Shown here one piece after another: positions 1-7,060 of a DNA stretch of 12,932 bases. The notes under the pieces were generated by a model. That model made no database searches, was not told the origin of the DNA, and saw only the letters and a program-made list of their open reading frames with translations. Location: positions 1-12,932 of the forward strand of contig CAUZEA010000138.1 in the NCBI GenBank assembly GCA_963578605.1, written 5' to 3'. Numbering within the stretch: position 1 is the first letter of the stretch; each line of letters opens with the position of its first letter. A program made the position numbers and the translations under genes. Source of the DNA: JAKVCB01 sp963578605. Its GTDB lineage: Bacteria; Planctomycetota; Planctomycetia; Pirellulales; Lacipirellulaceae.

Positions 1-205
1 TCGTCAAATCAAAAGAGGGCTCCTCCTGCTTTCGAACTTCAGCGACTGAGATACCAAGACGATTCGCCACACAACGCTGCGAAAGTCCCTGCCGGTTTCG
101 CACTTCGGCCAGTTGATGCCCCTTGCCGGGTGATTTCTGCTTTATCTCAGACCCCGATGACACTCGTCTCCCCCGCTCGCTACCATTCTCTAGTTGCACT
201 GACAT
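1..205 (-). CDS. XRE-type helix-turn-helix protein, N-terminal part (runs off the left edge)
   Basis: The minus strand has an ATG at 205-203 with a clean GGAGG ribosome binding site at 217-213, seven bases upstream. It opens a frame of 68 codons that continues past the window edge. Residues 1-28 are a polar, basic leader. Residues 30-61 read GHQLAEVRNRQGLSQRCVAN and then RLGISVAEVRKQEE, the classic two-helix pattern of an XRE/Cro-type helix-turn-helix: R/Q before 'GLSQ', then 'VANRLGIS', then 'VRKQE'. Known family members bind DNA as repressors or activators, and short versions are common in planctomycetes. The target is unknown, and the missing C-terminus would show whether a sensory domain follows. 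It lies 424 bp beyond the end of the PAS-LuxR gene, on the same strand. I am confident of the frame and the fold, and not of any specific function. Confidence 0.8.
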   Translation of the reverse strand, partial: MSVQLENGSERGRRVSSGSEIKQKSPGKGHQLAEVRNRQGLSQRCVANRLGISVAEVRKQEEPSFDLT

Positions 206-628
206 CACTCGTCCTCCATCCGTTTCGCCCCTAAGAAAAGACTAACCGTAACTCGGTCCATGGGAACCCACCACATCGTACCTTGCAGAAATCGAGTTCA
301 AACGCACGGCATGACTTCGCCAACGCGAGCGTGCATAGACACAGCCAAGCTGTGACCGGGTTTTCATATTCCCTAAATTATTCCTTCGCCGCGTGACGAA
401 GCGATTCGGGTCACGCTACCCGTTCTTTTTACAACGAAAACACGCATTTGTATAAACGCGCACTTGAAAAAAAGGGGCAACCCTGCGCTCTGAATACCAG
501 ACAGGGGAAATACCCTACCTCGAATTGCCGTCCTGGTGCCCAATGACGCGTTGCATCACCCAACCACCAACATTGCCTGCGAACGGCCAGGCAATTGGTC
601 CGACAAAACGGACATCACACGCTTCCCA
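206..628. other. Intergenic region, 423 bp, with one inverted repeat
   Basis: No convincing gene is seen in any frame. The only structure noticed is the dyad at 391-416 (listed separately). The region separates two same-strand genes, so it should hold the terminator of the PAS-LuxR gene and the promoter of the XRE gene. No clear -35/-10 pair was found. Confidence 0.6.
391..416. repeat. Inverted repeat GCGTGAC / GTCACGC
   Basis: Perfect 7-bp arms (391-397 and 410-416) surround a 12-base loop that can itself pair GAA with TTC. On the plus strand it is followed within about ten bases by TTCTTTTT, so it resembles a plus-strand intrinsic terminator, yet no plus-strand gene precedes it. It could instead be an operator of the XRE gene 190 bp downstream on the minus strand. 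The structure is seen; the role is inferred. Confidence 0.35.
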
Positions 629-2311
629 CTAGGATTGATCTCCGACCCCGCTACTTGACTTTTTGTGGGCGTCACTTTTTGTGAGCGTGGGCCCTGCCTC
701 GGCAAGCATTGCCAGGCGGACGAGCTCGGGTACATTTTTAATTCCCAGCTTTCGCATCAGGCTGCTGCGATGTTTTTCAATCGTCTTGATGCTCAAATCG
801 AGCCGACGGGCAATGACTTTATTCGCACTTCCGGCAACAACCAACGTCATCACATCACATTCACGTTGAGTGAGGTGCCGGATACGGGCTTCGGCCACCA
901 CGGTCTCACGGGTACGCTCCTCGGCCCCACGCCGACTGCTGATATCACTGCCAACAGACTGGTACTCTCCCAACTTGCCGGCCGTATCGAACAGGGCGCG
1001 ATGCGACCAGCGGTGCCAGGCAATTCGTCCATCTGGCAACTTGACTCGGTACTCACTTACTACAACAGGTGAATTGGCGGTAATCGCAACAAGTTGCTGG
1101 TGGAGGGCTTCACAATCGGATTCAACAATTGAAGGAAAGAAACTCGTACCCACAAGCGATTCGGCGCATTCTCCCCAATAACGGCAATAGGCATCGTTGA
1201 CGAAGGAACGGACTCCATTCCCTTGCCAGCGGATGACGAAATCAGGATTATCTTCCACAAGACTTCGATAACGATGCTCGCTGTCAAGCAAACGGTCGTA
1301 CATTGCCCTGAGTTCAGCTGTCCGCTGCTCAACACACTCTTCCAGTTGTGTACGAATCCGGTCGACCTCGCTTTTCGTTTCGCGTTCGGCAGTCACGTCT
1401 CGACAAATACTCTCGTTGGCAATGAAACAGCCATCCGCGTCACAGACCACCACCTCGCGGACGGCCAGTAACCGTGTCTCTCCATTCGCATGACGTACTT
1501 CAACCTCGTAGCCAGGGACCGCCAATCCGGCAGACCGCTTCTCTTCCATCTCTTCAACCAGCTTGAAGGAAGGGCTCTCTGTGTCGACAAACTTACGCCA
1601 GCTTCTCCCTACGACCTCGTCAGGCCGACGACCGAGAATATTGAGCGCCGAGGGACTCACGTACAACACGGTTCCTTTCTCAGTCGTTGAGTAGAAAAGG
1701 TACTCCTCCTGGAGGCTCTCTATGAGGCGGCGATATTGCGCGCGGCTCTCGCGCAACTCCTGCATACGCTCTTCCACTTTCTGTGCAAGCGACAACCGCA
1801 GCAACTCAAGCTCTGATTTCAGGCGTTTTCGTTCGGTAATATCCCGACAGATATACATGATCCTACCGTCTGCCGACGGCAACCGCCTGGCGGTGACCAG
1901 CAAATCACGCGGTCGCCCAATCGAATCGAGAATTCGGCACTCGATATTGGTTAGTTGACCACGACTCTCAAGAACGTCGGGATCAACCAGGTTCGCAGGC
2001 AAGAGAAAGCCTATCCGCCCGTGACGCTCTACTTCCTCGAGGGAGTAGCCAAACAACAAATGTACATTCGGGGAAACATACGTGAGCCGTCTCGAGTCGT
2101 TCGCCACGAGTACAACATCAGACACCCCTTCCAGTACACTCCGGTTCAGTCTTTCTGCCGACAGCTGATTTCTTGCGGCTTGCTTGAGTGATTCCGACAC
2201 ACCGCCTTGTTCAACCAGGTGATCAAGTCGATCTTCAAGCTGGGCCACCAGGGCTTTCAACCGCAGATTCTCCGCAACGAGAGTGTCGCTTGTCTTTTGA
2301 GACGTCGCCAT
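629..2311 (-). CDS. Triple-PAS sensor with LuxR-type DNA-binding domain
   Basis: This is a 560-residue predicted cytoplasmic sensor-regulator. The ATG at 2311 is preceded by AGAGGGG seven bases upstream. Order of parts: a coiled coil at about 13-50; PAS 1 at about 52-163, ending 'YICRDITERKRL'; a helical linker at about 165-190; PAS 2 at about 190-312, ending 'ESICRDVTAERE'; a linker at about 313-342; PAS 3 at about 343-463, ending 'SVGSDISSRRGAEE'; and a LuxR/GerE helix-turn-helix at 480-540, starting 'LTQRECDVM', with 'ANKVIARRLDLSIKTIEKH' and 'LMRKLGIKN'. The 'D-I/V-T' endings are the usual PAS-PAC boundary. No receiver domain, histidine-kinase core or membrane segment is visible, so signal sensing (ligand, redox or partner) and DNA binding appear to be joined in one protein. 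The ligands cannot be read from sequence. No target is obvious; the ROK kinase gene is divergent and 592 bp away. The frame is intact. Confidence 0.9.
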   Translation of the reverse strand: MATSQKTSDTLVAENLRLKALVAQLEDRLDHLVEQGGVSESLKQAARNQLSAERLNRSVLEGVSDVVLVANDSRRLTYVSPNVHLLFGYSLEEVERHGRIGFLLPANLVDPDVLESRGQLTNIECRILDSIGRPRDLLVTARRLPSADGRIMYICRDITERKRLKSELELLRLSLAQKVEERMQELRESRAQYRRLIESLQEEYLFYSTTEKGTVLYVSPSALNILGRRPDEVVGRSWRKFVDTESPSFKLVEEMEEKRSAGLAVPGYEVEVRHANGETRLLAVREVVVCDADGCFIANESICRDVTAERETKSEVDRIRTQLEECVEQRTAELRAMYDRLLDSEHRYRSLVEDNPDFVIRWQGNGVRSFVNDAYCRYWGECAESLVGTSFFPSIVESDCEALHQQLVAITANSPVVVSEYRVKLPDGRIAWHRWSHRALFDTAGKLGEYQSVGSDISSRRGAEERTRETVVAEARIRHLTQRECDVMTLVVAGSANKVIARRLDLSIKTIEKHRSSLMRKLGIKNVPELVRLAMLAEAGPTLTKSDAHKKSSSGVGDQS

Positions 2312-2793
2312 AAAGAATCCCCTCTGCTGCTATTCTATCTGTTGATGCGTAACTGTCTGCAAAAAAATCACCACCGAAACAGGGTTTAGCCACCCCGCGA
2401 CTTGTAATTGCGACGCACCTGCTTCTGCTCTCCAGAAAACAGTCGGGGTTTCTTGCCGACCGTTGCGCCAAACCGGGTTCTCCAAAACAACAACGGCTAA
2501 CTTCGGTTGCGCCCAGCGTCGGGCTCCCGTTTTCGGGCCCCGTACTCGAAAACCGCCATATAACTTAAGAATCTTTTCTGTTCCGGCGGTGACCGGTGGC
2601 TGGTGACAGGTTTCGGGATCCCAGCAGCTTGGAAGTCGACGAAGTCTCCCTCACGACCGGTAGCGACTACCCGCGTCCAACACTGAACGGGAAGTACCGG
2701 GGGTGATGGTGGCGACGTACCGTTTGTGGGATTCCTTTTCCCCCGCTTTGGTGCATCGCAGTGAACGCTGGACTATCGTCGCGTCTCCACTTT

Positions 2794-2848
2794 CCTTCGC
2801 GGGTAAAATGTCGTACGTTAACCTTCGCGGTTAAAATGGCGTACGTTA
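2794..2848. repeat. Two-copy 27-bp tandem repeat upstream of the ROK gene
   Basis: Copy 1 is 2794-2820 and copy 2 is 2822-2848. They differ at only two positions, giving 25 of 27 identical with a 28-bp period. Each copy contains TAAAATG, the palindromic CGTACG or a near match, and GTACGTTA. The repeat ends 55 bp before the ROK start codon. Paired, helically spaced near-identical sites (about 2.7 turns apart) just upstream of a gene are typical of operators, although a recent tandem duplication is equally possible. The sequence is seen; the regulatory role is inferred. Confidence 0.6.
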
Positions 2849-2853
2849 GGCGG

Positions 2854-2878
2854 TGCGTTCCAGGTCCTTTGGAACGCA
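2854..2878 (+). promoter_or_regulatory. Perfect 9-bp dyad/hairpin in the ROK leader
   Basis: The arms TGCGTTCCA (2854-2862) and TGGAACGCA (2870-2878) pair perfectly around a 7-base loop. The element lies between the tandem repeat and the ribosome binding site, 25 bp before the start codon. It could be a DNA operator for a dimeric repressor or an RNA stem in the leader. There is no U-run after it, so it is not a classical terminator. Confidence 0.45.
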
Positions 2879-2903
2879 ATGACGTCCCAGAAAGGGAGGC
2901 AGG

Positions 2904-3887
2904 ATGGCAGCGCACCACAACGAACGGCATTGGGTGGGATTTGACCTGGGCGGGACAAAAATGCTTGCCACGGTTTTCGATTCCAAGTACCATACCGTTG
3001 GTCGAGAACGCACCAAGACCAAAGGTTACGAAGGCGTTGACGCGGGGCTGGCGCGGATTGTCGCCACGATTAATAAGGCGCTCGATGATGCCGGAATCAA
3101 GTCAACACAAGTTAGAGGAATTGGCATCGGCTGCCCGGGTCCGCTCGATCTCGAACACGGCAAAATCCGCACTGCTCCGAACCTCGGTTGGACCGATGTA
3201 CCGGTCAAGAAATACCTCGAGGCAGCATTTCCTTGTCCTGCAATCATTCTGAATGATGTCGACGCCGGCGTATATGGCGAATACCGGTTTGGTATCGCGC
3301 AAAGCGCGCAAACGGTCGTCGGGGTATTTCCTGGCACAGGAATCGGCGGTGGCTGTGTTTACGAGGGCAATATTTTGCAGAGCAAGAGCGGCTCGTGTAT
3401 GGAAATTGGCCATGTGCAAGTGGTACCCGAAGGACCGCTGTGTGGTTGCGGACGCCGTGGCTGCCTTGAGGCTATCGCCAGCCGTCTTGTGATCGCTTCG
3501 CGGTCAGCCGCAGCGGCTTACCGTGGCCAGGCACCTCATCTTCTGTCGATCGCTGGTACCGACGTCGCCCACATTCGCAGTGGTGTACTTGCTGAATCGA
3601 TTGATGCCGGTGACACCACCGTTGAAAATATCGTTCGCGAAGCAGCTCGAAATATCGGTCGAGCCGTGGCCGGGATCGTGCACCTGCTGGGCCCCGACCT
3701 GATTGTCCTGGGGGGAGGACTCGTCGAGGCAATGTCGGATTTGTTCATCCATGAAGTGGGCAACGCTGCCAAGCAACGTGTACTCCCATCCCTGGTAGAT
3801 TCCTTCGAGGTGGTAGCCGCCCAGCTCGGTGATGACGCAACCGCAATGGGAGCTGCCGCCTGGGCAGAAAAGCATGTGGCCACCTAG
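2904..3887 (+). CDS. ROK-family sugar kinase, glucokinase-like
   Basis: This is a 327-residue cytoplasmic protein with the ATP-binding motif 'FDLGGTK' (13-19), 'GIGCPGPLD' (74-82), the catalytic-base region 'ILNDVDAGVYGEY' with Asp118, the second phosphate loop 'GTGIGGGCV' (144-152), and the ROK zinc signature: His170 in 'EIGHVQV' plus Cys180, Cys182 and Cys187 in 'CGCGRRGCLE'. The C-terminal half holds the adenosine-binding 'LIVLGGGLVEA'. The length and all motifs fit a complete ATP-dependent hexokinase of the ROK group, which phosphorylates glucose or another hexose or amino-hexose. The sugar cannot be decided from sequence. There is no N-terminal helix-turn-helix, so it is not a ROK repressor. 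The start is supported by GGGAGG just upstream. It ends with TAG and is convergent with the FAD monooxygenase gene. Regulation is possibly through the tandem repeat and hairpin upstream. Confidence 0.9.
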   Translation: MAAHHNERHWVGFDLGGTKMLATVFDSKYHTVGRERTKTKGYEGVDAGLARIVATINKALDDAGIKSTQVRGIGIGCPGPLDLEHGKIRTAPNLGWTDVPVKKYLEAAFPCPAIILNDVDAGVYGEYRFGIAQSAQTVVGVFPGTGIGGGCVYEGNILQSKSGSCMEIGHVQVVPEGPLCGCGRRGCLEAIASRLVIASRSAAAAYRGQAPHLLSIAGTDVAHIRSGVLAESIDAGDTTVENIVREAARNIGRAVAGIVHLLGPDLIVLGGGLVEAMSDLFIHEVGNAAKQRVLPSLVDSFEVVAAQLGDDATAMGAAAWAEKHVAT

Positions 3888-3914
3888 GGGCTAAGGCGGG
3901 TGCAGCGTTCTGAC

Positions 3915-3947
3915 CTCCTGGCAACAGCCCTGGTTGCCGTACAGGAG
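3915..3947. terminator. Hairpin between convergent genes, possible terminator
   Basis: GGCAAC (3920-3925) pairs with GTTGCC (3933-3938) around a 7-base loop, and CTCCT (3915-3919) pairs with AGGAG (3943-3947) outside it, with a 4-base one-sided bulge. It sits 28 bp after the ROK stop codon and before the end of the convergent FAD gene. There is no U-run, so intrinsic termination is uncertain. Confidence 0.4.
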
Positions 3948-4027
3948 ATTGATTTGAATCCCTACCAGGACAACGGGACCAGACCGTGTCAACCGGTTGC
4001 GACAGACAGGCGGATCCAATGTCCAAC

Positions 4028-5791
4028 CTAGCTGGCCACAAACTTTACCGTGTCAAACCATTTGCCGAGTGCTTCGGCGTTTGGTGGCAACGAACGAAAA
4101 CCGACGAAACCGTCGCAACGACAAAAATAAACAGACTCGGCGCGCGCGCCAAAACGGTCGTGGGCTGCGCGCTCCACATCGAACACCGTTCGATCCACGC
4201 CAATTTGCCGGCACGCTTCGGGGACTGCATCGGACGGCACAACCAGCTCCACACAGACGCGGTCATCCAACCACTTTCGGGCTAGTGTCGCACATTCGGC
4301 AAGGGCCTCGCAAACGGTCTTGGCGGGATCTGCAGCCCCGGTAAACAACAGCAGCACGTGCTGTCCCTGACTCAAAAACGGCAGCAATCTCTCATTCGAG
4401 ATACCATCGCGTGTCACTGGCCTCGCGTCAGGCACCCGCTCACCCGCGCGGGGCCCGCGCCCAAACGCCATCCACGCCTTCGTACAACGCCCGCTTTCAA
4501 CGACATGTTTTCCTGGCAAGTGCAAGGGAGTAGCGACATATTCGTCAAAACTGCTGAGTCCCTGGTAGTTGACCCCGATTTGCGTAATGTCCTTGACGTT
4601 GCGGCGCCAGAACGGCTCGAAATGAAGCGCTGCCATTACCACGTGATCTCGCAACTCCTGCGCAACTCGCGATTGCAGAGAATAAAGCATTTCGTCGGTA
4701 TCGGACATCTTGGCAAGTGGTCCGAGCACGGCCTGGCGTTCTTCCTGGTAACTTTCCAGAATGGAAGCGTCGGCCTCTCTCTTGACCACTGCGGCCAGTT
4801 TCCAACCAAGGTTCCAGGAGTCCTGCATACCGGTATTCATCCCAAGCCCCGTTTGCGGACTGACCAGGTGGGCTGCATCACCCGCTAAAATCGCTCGCCC
4901 CATAATGCGCTGCACAACCTGCCGCCGGTGTGAGCGGTAGTAAACCAGACGACGTGGCTCGTAAAGTCGGGCTGGAATCGTAACCCGACGATCAAACAGT
5001 TCTTGAACATCCTGAAGCGTTGGTGACGTTTTTATCCGGTTACCTCCCTCTTCATGAGGCAAGTCGCCTGCGACCTGCGTAAGCCCATCGGGCAGCGGAT
5101 TCACCGTAAAACTACCTTCACGCGTAAAGAAAAGCTGTATCTCGTCGTGAGGCTGATTCCACTCAATTTTCAGATTGGCGAGCATGTAGTCAACCGGATA
5201 CGTCGGGCCTTCCAAATGAAAGCCCAGTTTTTGACGCACCGTGCTGTGCGCTCCGTCACAACCGACAATCCAACTGGCCTGAAGCTTACACTCACCTTCT
5301 GGAGCCTCCAGGCTGGCGACAACACGGTCCCCCTGGAGGTCGAAGTCGGCCAGACGTACCTGCCGGTGAATACTACCTCCTTCGCTGAGCAGCCGGGTGG
5401 TGAGCAACTACTCGGTGTAAGGTTGGCCAAGGTGTAGATTGTAGGCATGCGGCGCATCGAGCAGTGCCATGTCGCCGGTCATTGCCCGTCGACCTTCGGC
5501 CCATAACACGACCGCGTGTACGACGGTTCCAAGCTTGCGTGCCTCCTCAAAAATTCCCAGTTCTTCAAAAATCTCAAGCGTTCGGAAACTGACAACACTT
5601 CCCTTGATAAATGTAGAAGGGGCTTCGACTTCGTCGATCAGCAGATAGTCAATGCCGCGCCGGGTCAGTTCAACCGCCAGCATCAGGCCAGTCGGACCAG
5701 CTCCAACTACCAACACATCGGTTGAGTTGGGAAGATTTTCCCTCACGGTTCTTCGGTTGCTACCACAACCCCATCCGTCCGTCGTCAGCAT
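4028..5791 (-). pseudogene. FAD-dependent aromatic-type monooxygenase, interrupted by an in-frame TAG
   Basis: Reading from 5791 gives 127 residues, then TAG (5410-5408), then 459 residues in the same frame to the TAG at 4030-4028. Together they cover one complete class A flavoprotein hydroxylase (PheA/TfdB type, FAD_binding_3) of 587 codons. Motifs, in whole-frame numbering: the Rossmann 'VVGAGPTGLMLAVEL' at about 28-42; 'IVGCDGAHSTVRQ' (Asp179-Gly180) that contacts FAD and NADPH; 'AILAGDAAHLVSPQTGLG' (Gly304-Asp305) that binds the FAD ribityl chain; and a C-terminal thioredoxin-like region from about 440. Such enzymes hydroxylate phenols or polyketides with NADPH and O2. The stop falls in 'GQPYTE*LLTTRLL', where relatives usually have Gln, so a single CAG-to-TAG change explains it. 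No strong ribosome binding site precedes 5791; a GTG at codon 16 is an alternative start. It lies 81 bp downstream of the DUF3050 gene, probably in its transcript. Confidence 0.85.
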
Positions 5792-5830
5792 GATGACCGG
5801 GAATTACAGGAGTTGCTTTTTAACAGCTAA

Positions 5831-5866
5831 TCACCGGGATTTCTCACACGGTGATGAGTGTCACCG
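5831..5866 (-). promoter_or_regulatory. Three-arm alternating hairpin between the DUF3050 and FAD genes
   Basis: TCACCG occurs at 5831-5836 and again at 5861-5866, and its complement CGGTGA lies between them at 5849-5854. The middle arm can pair with either outer arm, giving two mutually exclusive 6-bp hairpins in the 81-bp gap of the probable operon. This could be an attenuator-like switch, an operator with repeated half-sites, or an intergenic processing site. The pairing is seen; the role is inferred. Confidence 0.35.
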
Positions 5867-5872
5867 CGGAAA

Positions 5873-6685
5873 CTAGTCCACCCTTACACCAGTGGCTTTG
5901 CCATCCGCTGGTTGCCTGATTGCAACGACTATCCCGTCCCAAAGTGATTTGCGAGCTTCAAGAGCTTTGTTTGCCGCAACTCGGGCCATTTCCCAACGCT
6001 GTTTGTCTTGGCCACACATTGAAGTCAACAGTTTTTCGGCAAGGGGGCCGTGCTGATCACCATCAATCTCAATATGACGCTCCAGGTAATATTGAAACAT
6101 CGTTAGCCGACCGCCCTCATCGACATTTAGCCGCCTAACCACGCGTTGGAAAATATCGGGCAACAGGTCTTCCCTACCAAACAAAAAGGCAGAAGCAACA
6201 GCAACTGCCTCGCCACTGTTGATCGTCGAAAATGTTTGCAAAACGAATTGCTTGACGGGCACTTCCGCACCCACAACTTCCAAGGCCGAGCTTACGGGCT
6301 GCTTCGCTTTCAGGCACTCAATGAACCAGTCGATTTGGGTAGTCGAGGCGTTACACTGCCGCATCGCCCGTCGGTAAATTTCAAAATGGCTGGCATATTC
6401 GCCCTGCCCGTCCTCATCACTCTCTTCTCCAAGGACAATTTCATTTACAAATCGAACTGCCGGCGGATCGTCAGTCGGCAACCAGGGAACTTCCCAAACA
6501 CCCAGGGATTGTTGCAATGCCTTTAGCAACGACATGAAGTCCCACACCGCAAACACATGGTACTGCATAAAGGAACGCAGTTGTGAAAGGTTGTCGATTG
6601 CGTGGTAAACGGGGTGATTCAACAAGCTGTCGCGCAGCGGCTCCAGTTCCCGTTTTATTTTCTGAATGGTATCGGTAGTACTCAC
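5873..6685 (-). CDS. DUF3050 protein, heme-oxygenase-like fold
   Basis: This is a 270-residue, all-helical, soluble protein that I recognise as DUF3050 from the near-invariant blocks 'HVFAVWDFMSLLKALQQ' (43-59), 'NEIVLGEESDEDGQG' (81-95), 'SHFEIYRRAM' (99-108), 'FGREDLLPDIF' (169-179) and 'YYLERHIEIDGDQHGP' (199-214). The family has no assigned reaction as far as I know; it belongs to the heme-oxygenase-like (TenA/HO) fold. Conserved acidic and His residues (His43, Glu87/88, His100, Glu172, His204, Asp208, His212) are spaced as in heme-oxygenase-like diiron oxidases, which is a functional hint and not proof. Translation starts at a GTG (6685) without a clear ribosome binding site; no ATG occurs before residue 40 and the conserved family start is near this point. 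The FAD monooxygenase gene follows 81 bp downstream on the same strand. The frame is intact and ends with TAG. Confidence 0.88.
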   Translation of the reverse strand: MSTTDTIQKIKRELEPLRDSLLNHPVYHAIDNLSQLRSFMQYHVFAVWDFMSLLKALQQSLGVWEVPWLPTDDPPAVRFVNEIVLGEESDEDGQGEYASHFEIYRRAMRQCNASTTQIDWFIECLKAKQPVSSALEVVGAEVPVKQFVLQTFSTINSGEAVAVASAFLFGREDLLPDIFQRVVRRLNVDEGGRLTMFQYYLERHIEIDGDQHGPLAEKLLTSMCGQDKQRWEMARVAANKALEARKSLWDGIVVAIRQPADGKATGVRVD

Positions 6686-7060
6686 ACTAGATTTTCTGGA
6701 ACCGCAAAAATAGATACAGATTGTTTTACGCGCCTATCAACCATAAGCGTTTCTTAAAATCACACAAGAGACTTACAATTCCGCTCCACAACCTGGCAGC
6801 AATATCTGCAATCGATGACAGGGAAAAAGACCGGTAAGTCAAACCAGCGAACCAAGCGAACCAAGCGACAAACTGCCCCAAAGCAAGTCAATTGCACCTC
6901 CCAACTCTGGCCCCGCGATCCATCAAAACTGGCCACTCGCCCTGACTCGCCTTCTGTCGTCGCCCGGTCAAACCCGTCTTGACCAACAGAGGCTATTATA
7001 GCCAGCCCCCCGCCTTCCTGCACCCTGTTTTTTCTGTTCAAAAAAAACTGCCAGGTAGCG
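6686..7060. other. Intergenic region, 375 bp, between gldA and the DUF3050 gene
   Basis: No convincing gene is seen. It contains a short direct repeat of GAACCAAGC at about 6842-6867, the dyad GGCTATTATAGCC at 6991-7003 (a TATAAT hexamer on the minus strand), and a run of seven A at 7041-7047. On the minus strand that run is seven T about 14 bases after the gldA stop codon, but no clear stem precedes it. Confidence 0.5.
6991..7003. promoter_or_regulatory. Palindrome GGCTATTATAGCC containing a -10-like hexamer
   Basis: This is a perfect 6-bp dyad around one central base. The minus strand reads GGCTATAATAGCC, which includes TATAAT pointing toward the DUF3050 gene 300 bp away. No good -35 hexamer is seen 16-18 bases upstream, so a promoter is only possible; an operator dyad is the alternative. 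Confidence 0.2.

Larger units (their letters stand above)
2312..2903. other. Divergent intergenic region, 592 bp, between the PAS-LuxR and ROK genes
   Basis: It must hold the promoters of two divergent genes. No gene, tRNA or recognisable riboswitch is seen. The last 110 bp before the ROK gene hold a 27-bp tandem repeat and a perfect hairpin, described separately. The left 450 bp show only scattered short repeats, for example GTTGCGCC near 2463 and near 2508. Confidence 0.6.

Noticed and set aside
280..310. GTTCAAAC near 296, like the T-loop of a tRNA
   Set aside because: No matching acceptor stem, anticodon arm or D-arm around it.
6842..6867. Tandem GAACCAAGC units as a possible repeat array
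   Set aside because: Only two full copies and one degenerate copy of a 9-base unit; too short to be CRISPR or a meaningful array.
6760..7041. Minus-strand frame of 93 codons between gldA and the DUF3050 gene
   Set aside because: No recognisable domain, no ribosome binding site, composition unlike neighbouring proteins, and it overlaps short repeats and the TATAAT dyad.
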